Below, piece after piece: positions 46,878 to 57,518 of a stretch of 64,000 bases of DNA. Within the stretch, counting starts at the first letter, position 1, and each line of letters begins with the position of its first letter. This stretch comes from Porogramme epimiltina (lineage: Eukaryota > Basidiomycota > Agaricomycetes > Polyporales > Polyporaceae): assembly GCA_900155495.1 (NCBI GenBank), contig FTLJ01000362.1:101602-165601 (forward strand), written 5' to 3'. The position numbers were made by a program, and so were the translations under genes. Below the pieces are notes generated by a model. That model saw only the letters and a list, made by a program, of their open reading frames with translations. It was not told the DNA's origin and searched no databases.

Positions 46878-49113
46878 CTACTCCAGACCGCGACGGATGC
46901 CGTCGAAAATCCGTCCGCCCGCACCCATGAACACACCTCCAATAAACTTCCCGACCTTCCTCCACTCCCTTCCAAATCCATGCCGATGATGATGTCCGTT
47001 CCCACCGCCAGGCAGGCCCGCGTTGAGCCCATACACCGCAACAGCCACGCCCAGCACGATCACCGCACCCGCGACCATCGTCCGGCGGTGCAGCACGAGC
47101 TCCGTGAGCCGCCGCGGCTTGCGCAGCTTCCGGCGCCGCCACTCCTTCTCCCTCTCCTCCTCGCCCTTCTCCTGCCCCTTCTCGCCCTCGCCGTCGTCGT
47201 CTCCCGTATACGGACAAACGACGAGCTCGGGGTGCGCCACCATCGCCTCGGCGTCGCTGTCGTCCGGCAGGTCCTCCGGGCGCTCGCTCCACGTGCGCAT
47301 CGCGCTCTGCGGGCCGAGCACGGCCGCAAGAGCAACGCGTGGGTCGTCCGGCGGGAAGCGCACGAAGAGCGCGTCGGCGTGCATGAGGAGCGCGGGGAGC
47401 GATACGCGCGGCCGGCGCGGGCGCGGCTCGGGCGCCTCATGCTCGGGCTCGGACTCGGACTCGGGGCCAGATACAGGCTCGGGCGAGGCGGTGCGTGGCG
47501 GGGTGGAATAACGAGGTGGCTTCTCGTCGAGCGACGCTTCCGCGTCCGGTAATTGTGGAGGCAAGGGTGAATCGGCGAGCTCTGGCGTGGACTCGGGAGG
47601 CGCTTCAGGGGAGAGCTCGGGGACGAGCTCGGGGACAGATTGAGGAGGGGGCGACGATGACTGTGGGAGAGGCCCTGGTGGATCGTCGAAAGAAGACGTC
47701 GCGGGAGTGTTAGAGTCGGCCGGTGGGCCAGCCCCGACGTTGTCACCTTGTGCTCCTTCGAGGGTGGTCGTGGCGGCGAATTCAGCGGGGTTTGGACAGA
47801 CGTCGGAGGCCTGAGAAGACGGGGGAGGGGCGTCCGTCCCGTCGCTCGCAGATCGCGCATCATCGCTAGGTTCAGGCTTGGAGAGCGCGGAGTCTGTAAT
47901 CGCTGGGGCTTCTAGCTCTTCAACCTTCGTGTTGTCCCGGACGAGCTCCAGGGGCTCCAGGGGTTCTTCCGGCCGCTCTGGCTCCTTGGGGGCTTCCACG
48001 ATGCCCTCATCTTCTTCATAGAGATCCGGGAGAACGGTGAGCAGAGAGTGCATCATCCCTTCTTCTCCCTCATCTTCCAGAAGCTGTACTTCTTCCCTAC
48101 GAGTAAGGATGAGCTGCGGAGGGCACAAAGGCAGGCCGGTGGCGTCAGATGGGGGTGGAAAGGTGATAAAAGTGCAAGTTGCGTACCGCAGCGGCTAAAT
48201 AAACCACGGCTATTGGCGGCCTCGATAAGAGGTAGTCAAATATATGTTGGATGAGGGGTAAGGTTGGAACATCGTGCGAGAATAAGGTAAGTAGATTAGA
48301 TAGGGCATAATATGGCAGCGGGGCGGTGCTGGTACGAAGTCAACGCTGGGTCTAATGCGCTGAACTCGTGAATAACGCACCTCTCGAGACTCGCTGCAAA
48401 GTTGCGGTCAACAAGACGCAGCAGCTTCTTGAGAATTCTGCAAAGACGAAGGTGAGGAGCCGAACATGAAGGTCCGAGTTCCGACTCACCGGAGGAGTCC
48501 AACGACGGGATCGAGACTTGTTCCCATAGAATCTCGGACACGATGCAAGCTTAGCTTCTCGACGACTGGTAGATGTAGCTCTTGCGGCAACGTGAGGAAG
48601 ATGACAGATACAATGTCATGGTAGCCCTGCGTACAAATGTATGTTATAAAACGCGAATCATTGCATACGTAGTACAGGGGACTGACCTGAAAGTAGTGTA
48701 GCTGTGACCTTCTGCGAAAGAGGGACACGATGAGGCGGTTAAGGGACGCCTGCCGCTTCTCTCTACTCATGGACTCTTCTGGAGGGGGACATGAGCGGCG
48801 GCTCTTCGCGCGCGGATATAACTTGTTCACCTACTGGGTATAAGACAAAACTGCGATCCGTATCAAGCTCAATCTGGCGTTCATCGGCATGCGGAGTGTC
48901 ATGAATGCCTTCATCAGACCCAGAGGGCTGGTCATGACCGAGGTCTGACCATGGGGATGACAATGTCCCATCGTGTTCGTTTTCGACCACGGGTTTGTCG
49001 ACGTGAACAAGTTTAGGCCTAAAGCGTATTCATACGCGGTCGAGCGTAGTCAACGTAAGAGCTCACCATATCTTAACACGTTCCTTCCCGAAACCGTACG
49101 GCCGAAGGCTCAT
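46878..49113 (-). CDS. TBC-domain Rab GTPase-activating protein, TBC1D20/Gyp8 type, with C-terminal membrane anchor
   Basis: A TBC1D20-type GAP acts on Rab1/Ypt1 at the ER membrane. Seven exons fit in phase: 49113-49067, 49018-48831, 48778-48687, 48626-48490, 48437-48381, 48328-48187 and 48113-46878, giving 632 residues. The arginine finger is in QIELDTDRSF (Arg71) and the glutamine finger in HYFQGYHD (Gln109), so both catalytic residues of a TBC GAP are present. The domain continues through EKLSLHRVRDSM, YYALSNLLTLFSHD and DYLLSRPPIAVVYLAAALI. After about residue 245 the chain becomes acidic and Pro/Ser-rich. A hydrophobic segment (about 566-586, VAGAVIVLGVAVAVYG) near the C terminus matches the membrane anchor of TBC1D20. 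Exon 1 is inferred: only splicing from the ATG at 49113 gives the WP expected at the domain start. It diverges from the cystathionine gamma-synthase gene. Confidence 0.92.
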
Positions 49114-49516
49114 GTTTCTATAACCCTCCCAGTCTAAAGTCTCTTGTGACATAATCAAGGTCCCATTTTCCATTCTCTTCAAGTTAAGCAATAGTTTTAC
49201 GGGATAGTAGCGACCAGTTGACTCTCAGTGTAGGGTTGTGTATGTTGGATGTGAGGTTAGAGGACGGCGGGGCGAGGAGGACAAGGGGAAAGTGGCCACG
49301 GCTCGAAGTTCGCCCACCGTCCTCGCGGCGTCATAGGTTTTAGCGCCCATTTACCGTAGAGATTAGATTAGATGCGTTTACCGAGGCAGATAACGGTTGT
49401 GGAATTTGCAGGTTGCTCCTCACACGAGCCTCTTGACTCGATCCCTCACGACCTCCCCATCTCGTCTGCGAAATCCTCCAAATACCCCTTCCTGAGCCTT
49501 TATTGGCGTCGCAACT
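49114..49516. promoter_or_regulatory. Divergent promoter of the Rab GAP and cystathionine gamma-synthase genes
   Basis: Two TGACTC sequences (49219-49224 and 49434-49439) resemble Gcn4/CPC1 amino-acid-control sites, which would suit a methionine-pathway gene; the match is to the short core only. Confidence 0.4.
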
Positions 49517-51940
49517 ATGAGCACAGCAACTATGACCGTCCAAAATCAGCAGCACGACACGCTCGGCATGTCCGTACCCCCGTTCACGGCCCACGCCATC
49601 TCCGTGTCTCTGCCAACGTGGAAGGATAATGTCGGTTATGAAGAAGGAGAGAAGAGGGTGATAGATTCCATGGTCTCGGGCTATCCACGGTTCTTCATTC
49701 ATCTTAGCACCAAGAAGGTGAGTCTCGCTGTCTCGTTCAGATCTTAAAGTGAAGGGGGTTCTTGCCAAGATGTTGTGGGAGCGGGGCTCGGTGACAGGAT
49801 GGAATGAGTGTACATGTCCGTGCGCGATGGGAAATTAAGAGAACATACCGGATGGGGCTCCGGGCAATATTGGTTAAGACAAATCGTGCCTTAGACAGTC
49901 TAGAGATTTTCCTGAGCAGTTAGGCAACAAACCGAGAAACTTTGTGCCCGCGGCTCACAGGTGTGGGTCTACTTCAAGGCACACCCTTCCCGCGTTCTCG
50001 GGTCCCACAATACCATGCACTTCTTCATTCTCGAGCATCTAAAATGCTACCAGCACCACTAACAAGTTTTTACAGTTGGCCGGTATCTGCGAACAAAAGT
50101 TCGGGATTGAGGGGGAGAGCTGTCTGCTTTGCCCTACTCGCCTCGTTGCAGAGCAATGTCGCGCATTCATGCTCGACCGCACCACGAAGGAGGGCTTGTC
50201 TGTGCCTGTCCGACTTGTGCAGTTCACAATCTTCCCGGAAGACGAAGACGCGTCCACACCGTCCGTCGAACTACACATCGTTCTCTTCCCCGAACACGCC
50301 TTTCCATACGCGAAACAATTTTGGCAGCACACCGGGCTCTGCGTCTCCTCCCGTCTCTCCGAACGCTGTCTTTCCCTCCTACGAGAAGAATCTGCAAGCA
50401 CCAACTCGCCCATCGCCCCTCCTCCCCCAAGTCGACCTCCTGTCAAGCCAGGAAACCGCCATTATGCCTCGAAGGGCTTCAACAAATCTCCACCAACCTC
50501 ACCCCTCACCGCGCAACACCCACGCGGCAACAGCACGATAACCGACGCTTCGGCAGAGCTGTTCAGCAGGGACCACCTCAACTACCTGGAAGAGCGCTAC
50601 GGACGCAACATGCCTCTGGAGTCGGCAGCAGCGGCCAAGCGTGCTATGCGTCGGCGTATAGCGGGCGTTCTCGTTCGCGACACACCAAGCGATTGGTCCA
50701 CTGCTGGCGGGCACGAAGTGGAACTTGGCCCAAGCACCCGTGGCGTCGAGGGCGTTACGGAGGACGACGTTTTCCTTTATGCAACGGGGATGTCGGCCAT
50801 CTGGAGCGCACACCAACTTGCCCTAGCCACACGGCCGTCAGCGAAGAGCATATGTTTCGGGTATGTCTCTTCATTTTATCGTTCTTAGGCCGCCCTCTGA
50901 ACCGAGCGAGTAGCTTCCCGTATACCGATACCCTGAAGATTTTGGAAAAATGGGGCCCGGGGTGCCACTTTTTCGGACACGGACTAGATGCTGACGTGGA
51001 CGATCTCGAGGCGACCCTCGAGCGTGAGGCGCAGAACGCTCCAGGACAACCCCCCGCGTTGGCGCTGTTCTCGGAGTTCCCATCGAACCCACTGCTGCGT
51101 ACGGCCGACCTCGCCCGGCTACGCAAGCTCGCGGACAAGTACGACTTCCTGATTGTCATCGACGAAACTCTCGGCAACTTCGTCAACGTCGAGGTGCTCC
51201 CGTACGCGGACATCGTCGTCAGCTCTATGAGCAAGGTGTTCAGCGGTGACGCGAATGTGATGGGTGGAAGGTATGGCAGTCTCCGCCACTAGCCCGCTTC
51301 AATTGCTGACTACGTTCTTGCGAATAGCCTAGTGTTGAACCCGCAGGGTCGACACTACCCTGCGCTCAAGGCGCACATGGCCGCGCACTTCGAGGACTCG
51401 TACTACGACGAAGACGCGATCTACATGGAACGCAACTCGCGCGACTTCCGACGCCGCATCGCCGCCATCGACGCCAACACGCTCGCCGTCTGCGAGTTCC
51501 TCCACTCCCGCTCCCGCGCCGCGTCGTCCCCTCCTCCCAGGCCCGCGATCAAGGAGGTGTTCTACCCCAAATGGGTTACGCCTGAGCACTACGAGCGCTG
51601 TCGCGTGCGCGTTCCCTCCGGCGAGCCCGTGGGCGGGTACGGCGGCCTATTCTCGCTCACGTTCGCGTCGCCCGCCGCGTCGCGCGCGTTCTTTGACGCG
51701 CTCCCGTGCCACAAGGGCCCCAGCCTCGGGACGAACTTCACGCTCGCGTGCCCGTACACGATCCTTGCGCACTACGCCGAGCTCGAGTGGGCTGCGGGTT
51801 ACGGCGTCGAGGAGGGGCTTGTGCGCGTCAGCGTCGGGCTTGAGGATCGCGCCGCGCTCCTCAAGGGCTTCGAAACGGCTCTGCTTGCTGCGGAGGCTCT
51901 CGTAGACCAGGAAGCAGCGACTGGGGCAGCGGCAGCTTGA
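49517..51940 (+). CDS. STR2: Cystathionine gamma-synthase (PLP-dependent)
   Basis: It joins an activated homoserine to cysteine to make cystathionine in transsulfuration toward methionine. Four exons fit in phase: 49517-49717, 50076-50860, 50914-51270 and 51328-51940, giving 651 residues, similar to other fungal enzymes. The fungal N-terminal extension is present ([44 protein letters not shown]). The catalytic half has [23 protein letters not shown], the [16 protein letters not shown] block after intron 2, [21 protein letters not shown] (Asp412) and the Schiff-base lysine in [10 protein letters not shown] (Lys436). The last exon gives YFPKW-type and [11 protein letters not shown] segments typical of the family. 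Intron 1 (358 nt) is several times longer than the others in the window. The name STR2 follows the yeast gene. Confidence 0.95.
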
Positions 51941-52320
51941 GCACGGCATGGAGTTGCGACTATGCGTATCCCGTATTTCCGTTAATCGGACTTGATACTC
52001 CGTTCAACCCGGGGTAGGCCCCCGTTCAACTCGGGGCGAGCCTCCGATTAGCTCGGAGCAGAAACACATTGTACAAGAGCATGTATCGTACTTCCAACAG
52101 GCAGAGACAACCTTGGACACACCCATATCATTGTATCATACTTCAATCAGCCATGCATGGACTGTAGACAGTGCTCACGTTACCTGCGAAGTGCCGGGGC
52201 AGCTCGCGTGGCGTCAATTATTGGCGTGTCGACTATTCTACAAGATAATATGGTGTATATCCTAGATACAGTCCTATCCAGCCGGTACCTAAACCTAACA
52301 CATACATCTCGACGAGAACG
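51941..52320. other. Convergent spacer with a 22-bp degenerate tandem repeat
   Basis: Between the stop codons of the cystathionine gamma-synthase gene and the minus-strand VPS39-like half. At 52000-52058 a unit of about 22 bp (CCGTTCAACYCGGGGYRRGCC) is repeated two and two-thirds times with changes. Confidence 0.6.
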
Positions 52321-55138
52321 TCATGTTCCTACGTCGAGCGAGTCCCTCCGCGGCGGAAGCAGCCGCGTCTGCGCATCCCCCTCCGGGCTGACGTCAATGT
52401 CGACCGTCTCCCCATCGCTGTCCGTCCCGCCTCTCGTGTCTGGTGCGAAATGCACGTGGTGCAGCCCGAGTTTCTCGTTGAACGACGCCGGCTGGCCCTC
52501 AACGCGCTCGCCCAGATCCAACCCTAGCTTCTCCCCATCCGCACCGTCATCGCCGTCGTCGTCGGACGCCGGCTCCTCGACGAGCGCGCCCTGCTCCCGC
52601 ACGATGGCCCATGTGCGATCCGCGATGGTGAGATTCTGGCCCGCGCTGATTGCCTTGACGATCTGGCCCTCGTGACGCGCGTGCAGCGTACGTCGAAGCG
52701 AACGCGTGACGAACGTGGAGAGCACGCGGAGGGGCCATTCTGGAGGGATTGTCGATGTGACCTATGGCGAGGGAATGGTAAGTGACGGACACTAGGAGAA
52801 CATGGAAGAGATAACGTACTTCGAGCACGTCAAGATTCATTGCCTGTGAATTTAGTAGCTGCGCGGTGCGGTCTGCCGTCGCCTCGCTACGCATAAGAAA
52901 TCTCGATTAGTAATGGTAGTCAACAAAGCTAGCGACGATGACACGCACCCGCCGCTCATATACACCTCAAGCAGAATCATTACCAGGCCCTTCTTCACCT
53001 CCTCGTCCACCGTCCTCTGCCTCCGCATCGCGCCGGTTGTCGGCTGCGGCTTGCCCGGGGCAGCAAGCGGCGTGACGAACGCGGCCCACTGTTGCAGGCC
53101 TGTGCGCTCGCCGATCTGCTGCGCAGTCTTCGCGGGGACAACCTCGCCGCCGAGTGTGCAGTATGCCTCCGCAGACGTCCCGTCGTTCAGCTCGTGTACG
53201 AGCGCCGCAAGGGCCGCGCGGTGGTTCCCGAGCTTGCCCTCCAGTATTGCGAGCTCGAGCTTGAGTATCTTGGCGTGACCGGAGAGTCGGGCGTGCACGG
53301 CGGACAGGTCGTATAGCGTGGAGCCTTGGAGAAAGAGTATTGCCTTCAACCTCGTGCGCTTTGAGTCGGAGTCAGGTGTGGTCGAAGAGAAGTATGTGAG
53401 GAAGGGGGTATCGGAGCGACTGGAGGAATACGATGCAGCTAAGGCAGCGGGTAAGTCTCTGGGGGGTCACGGTTGAGCACACACAGCACCTTTCGCCCTC
53501 CAAAGTTTGGATATTGACTCGTCCGCAAGACATGAAGCGAGTTGGTCCGCATAAGATAACGCAAGTTCGGTATGTAGCTGTGGGTCCTGCGGCGGAGATG
53601 AGCATATTGATCGCTGCGAGAATGTAGCATACGGACCGTGCTTCTTCTCTGTACTACTAGATGCTCTAGTAGCTGTGCACCAGCAGCGGAGTTAGCATCG
53701 CGGATTTGCTGCAGAAGGGCTCTGTCGTCTTCTGCTTTCCGTTTAGAGGGCATTGTGGATGTAACGAGCTGCAATCAAAGAAGGGCGATGGTTAGCATAA
53801 TTTGAGCAAAGGAACTACGTGTACAAACCCTCAGTGCACGATCAGCGTCTTTCTTGACCAGCCATGCTGTCCATTTCTGGATGAGGCTCTTGTCCTTTCT
53901 CTCCGCGAGTAGATCGAATATTCGCGACAGAGGGTCCTGGACTTCAGGATCTCGTAGTGCGCCGTCAACTAACCGAGACCATGTTTCCAGAAGCTTTGAA
54001 TCATCTCCGCCTTTCTGGTACAGCCTACACAAGACGCCAATATTTCGCGTCTTAATGAGGTCGGGTTCTACCTCAGAGAGAACGACGCAGTTGGGTTGGT
54101 CGATCAGTGCATTCAGGTCTGGTAGCTTCTCCATTGAGACGTGCAGTTTCGCAAGAACGGTATCCACGACCTGGTGTGACGGCGCGTCAATCCAAATCCG
54201 TCATCCCGCAAGCTATACAACGCACCTTCCGCACGGCCTGCGCGTGGGGCGTAGCCGCCTCCACCGCAAGTTTCCTCCTCCACTTCCGCAAGTATGACTC
54301 GAGCATGTCGCGCGCTGTCATGTTGAGGATATTACGGAGTTCTACGGCCGGCGGCGCCTCGCGGGTGTTCGGCTCCAGGTGCGGGGAGTAGTTCCTGACT
54401 AGGTTTTGCGCAACTATATCAGTCCCGACGGGAGATGGCAAGCGGCGGGACCGGGGTGGGATACAAAGCGAAGTCAATAGGGGGTGAATGGGTCAAGGCA
54501 CCACACAGAAAAGAGAAACATAGACGTCCTCGGCCCAACAGGAGGACGAGTTGCACCAAAGTGCATGGAGAGGGAGGATTGGCACTTGGCGGGATGCAAA
54601 TGGGGAATGCTATGGCACAAATCCTATCGTATGAAGGGCGAGGAGCATTGTAGAACTCACTTATGTCGTCAACCGAGTCTTCTTGAGGCATATGTTCCGC
54701 GACGCCTGCCATGACGTCGACGGTATCATCCTCGGCGAAGAGGCTTCCACGGAGCTCGGGGTAATAGCTGACCAGGATACGTGGGTCAAGCTCCCCTTCA
54801 AACAGACGGTTCCCGGCATCTTCGAAACGTGTCTCCGTAAAGCACTGGAAGCCTAGTCGCTGGTTCACGTAACGCAATTCATCAAGCTGTGAAGGCGGTT
54901 TGTGAGCAGGTAGGATAAGTGACAGAGAGACACATACCTCGTGAGGCTCGGCGTTCAGCATAGACTGCAGCTTTTTACGCCGCTGCTCTGCGAGGTCGGA
55001 AACATCTTCTAGCCTGTGTGCAAGCAAGAGTGCGTCGGCCTGAGAGATGAGAGTTGACGGAAGGAGTGCTTGTATGGCATTCGATCCACAGACGAGGACA
55101 TTTGCGCGTGGATAGTTAGGGTACTGTACCGTAGCCAT
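52321..55138 (-). CDS. VPS39/TGFBRAP1-type protein, solenoid (C-terminal) half
   Basis: HOPS/CORVET-type tethering subunits act in endosome-vacuole fusion. Nine exons fit in phase: 55138-54938, 54886-54661, 54413-54226, 54170-53829, 53768-53637, 53586-53490, 53438-52949, 52886-52820 and 52761-52321, giving 727 residues. Order of segments: ALLPSTLISQADALLLAHRL (solenoid start), VNQRLGFQCFTETRFEDA, the Vps39_1-like block VVDTVLAKLHVSMEKLPDL...VLCRLYQKGGD (206 onward), a clathrin-repeat-like ELAILEGKLGNHRAALAALV, and the Vps39_2-like block AQLLNSQAMNLDVLE...RRTLHARHEGQIVKAISAG (about 567-645). The end is acidic. The CNH domain that normally precedes this half is absent from this strand; it lies on the other strand at 55494-56943. 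As annotated, the gene opens with an ATG inside what should be an internal segment. Confidence 0.9.
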
Positions 55139-55493
55139 TAGAGGTACATTTGTGTATCGCTATGGTCGAAGGCGGAGGATAGAGACAGAGGTGGGGACGA
55201 GGGGAGAGACGGGAGGAGGCTCAGGCTGCCGGCGAGCTCGCGGGGGCTTCCTCCCGTGGCCGGATGGATCACGCGTGTTATCCCACGACTATTAACTCAG
55301 GTAGCCGGGTAGACGCCCATTTAGTAGTGCTAGTCAAGGCGTTCAGTTTGTCCATTGCCCACCTTCGAGTCACAACACCGCGCAACTCCTTTTGACCGCA
55401 ACGCACTACATACAGCGTTCGGTTACGGTTATAGAAGAAGAGAGAATCTCGTAGGAAGACACCGACGCCGCATATCCGCGTAGAGAAATACGA
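55139..55493. promoter_or_regulatory. 355-bp gap between the two VPS39-like halves
   Basis: Probably the original promoter of the CNH half. If the halves were separated by an inversion, one breakpoint is here. No TATA box stands out. Confidence 0.45.
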
Positions 55494-56943
55494 ATGACGT
55501 CAGCTCCTCAGAACCCAATTGACGTTCCCCCGTATCAACTACAACCGTTACTTTCTGGTGTGGTTGATAGCTTGAGCCGTGAGTAATGTTTCTGAAACGG
55601 TGTGTAGCCCCGCTTACTCGTATCTCTAGGTGCATTGGGCTCGCCGGTCAACATACGTTGTGCCCAAGCGATAGGTATGCCCTCACCTTCAGTCAGACGT
55701 CGTTGAGGTCACATCTATCCTCGCACAGGCTCTGAGATCTACGTTGGGTGCTCCAATGGAGAGCTCTTACGGTTTGCACTACAAGCAGCCCCACCAGGGA
55801 TGGTATGTACTAAGTCCTTCATTTCGCACAGGCAAGCTCACATGATACCCAGCCAGACACATATACACTGCTGTCCAGACAATCGATACCTAATGAGAAA
55901 CCCGTGGACCAAATCGTCCTCGCTCCTAGTATATCACGTGCCCTGATCCTATCGGGTACGTTACTTTGCTCTTCTAAAGCAAACAATGCGCTCAATTACG
56001 TTCAGGACATCAAATTCACTTCTATACGCTTCCTGCTCTCGACATGGTTCCCCTGAAGCCGATACGCAACGTCATCACGTTCGCGGTGGATGAACAACAC
56101 CTCAAACGGCCCCCTCAATTCATGAATGACATACCAGCACCCGTTGAATTCATAGAATTCTGCGTGATTAAGCGGAGCTCGATCGCTCTGTACAGCTTGC
56201 GCGAGCAGTTGACTTTTCAGAAGGTTGCCCTTAGTTCGACTAACACACATCTACTATCGCTGATGCTTTCCTTCAGGAAATCCCTCTCCCGTCTGGAGGG
56301 TTTCACGCAAGGCGAACAGGAAGATACCTATGCGTGGCCGATAGAGAAAACTACAATGTGATCGACCTCATCCAGGCATCTTTCGTGCCCCTCCTCCCCA
56401 TCTCACAAGCCCCAGACCCTACCATCACTGTCAAGCCTTCAATCACAGTTATCAGCGAGAACGAGTTCCTCATTCTCTCCTGGTCGGGCGCAAGCACTCT
56501 CGGTGTCTTCATCACTGGAGATGGTGACCCCGTCCGCGGAACGCTCGAGTGGCCCAGTTATCCAGAGGCAGTTTGTACGTCACCCTCTGTTGTCCCTGCA
56601 CCATGGACACACCACGATCGAGATTGCTCATGCAAGTGACCGCGCAGCACTCGACTACCCCCACGTAACAACTCTGCTGCCGAACGGCACTATCGAGATC
56701 CACAGCGTGGAAACGCAGACCATCGTGCAGGTCGTGCCAGCACCGCCTGACGCGCCGCTCGCTGAAGACAGGAAGGCACTAATATCTTGTATGGGCGGGT
56801 TTTTCGTCCCGTCGACTCAGCGCTCAGAGAAGTTACGCATGGTTCCACATCGGCTGCTTCGTGGGTCAAGACCTACACGAGGTCCAGGAGGTGGGAACGG
56901 GGATGGCGACCTAGCAGATGTTCCCGACATGCCAACTTTGTGA
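55494..56943 (+). CDS. CNH-domain (N-terminal) half of a VPS39/TGFBRAP1-type protein
   Basis: Seven exons fit in phase: 55494-55578, 55630-55674, 55729-55802, 55853-55955, 56006-56223, 56277-56574 and 56648-56943, giving 372 residues. The CNH beta-propeller spans about 25-330: IYVGCSNGELLRFAL, LLSRQSIPNEKPVDQIVLAP, HFYTLPALDMV, PIRNVITFAVDEQHL, RSSIALYSLREQL, GRYLCVADRENYNVIDL, LILSWSGASTLGVFITG and TTLLPNGTIEIHSVETQ. These are the landmarks of the N-terminal domain of fungal Vam6/Vps39-like proteins. The model ends with a Gly-rich linker and a TGA instead of running on into the solenoid. The intron 5 donor (GTTGCC) is unusual. The gene runs away from the minus-strand half that should follow it. 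Together the two halves total about 1,100 residues, close to a full-length protein. Confidence 0.88.
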
Positions 56944-57518
56944 ATGTAAACTTCCGGAGGCGAGATCGTACAGCGAGTAACTTAATGACACTTCCTTTGT
57001 TGCTTTCCATGGAGGGAGCGCCTGCCGTTCTCTTGCCCAGCGTGTACGAGAAAAGGACACTCAGTGCGTGTCCGACGTTGGCAACGAGTATCCTGCTCAT
57101 TCCGACAATCTACAGCTGAGCCTCTCCTAGTAGAACGACGAATGGGGGCAAGCTCATCCACTGGGATTTTCGTCATCCAACGCCCTTCGCCGCGACTGAG
57201 AGCCCTGAGGGGCGTTTCAAACAACTCCTCGAGCACAGTATTGCGGACGGGCATCTATTCCACTATTATATGATACATAACATCGTTACAGAGCGTTACA
57301 GAGCGTTACGAGAATCAAACACCAGGAACGTGAGAACATCGCAGAAACGATAACTAGGAGAGTCTCCTTCGAAAGCTAAACAAGATAATTGTCGTTGCGG
57401 AGGAACCAGAGACGCGTTCTGATGTCTGTGCGTTGCCGACTTGCCCTGGACTCAACGCGATCCAAGAACATGCGGTCTGCAATTCGCTGACATCAGCATG
57501 GCCTCAGTCTCTTCAGCC
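56944..57518. other. Spacer with one unassigned open frame
   Basis: Between two convergent genes. On the plus strand a frame of 77 codons is open from 57120 to a TAA at 57351 and reads like protein (HWDFRHPTPFA, ESPEGRFKQLLEHSIADG), preceded by CTCCTAG that could be an acceptor. I cannot assign it. A short GTTACAGAGC tandem lies at 57285-57310. Confidence 0.4.
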
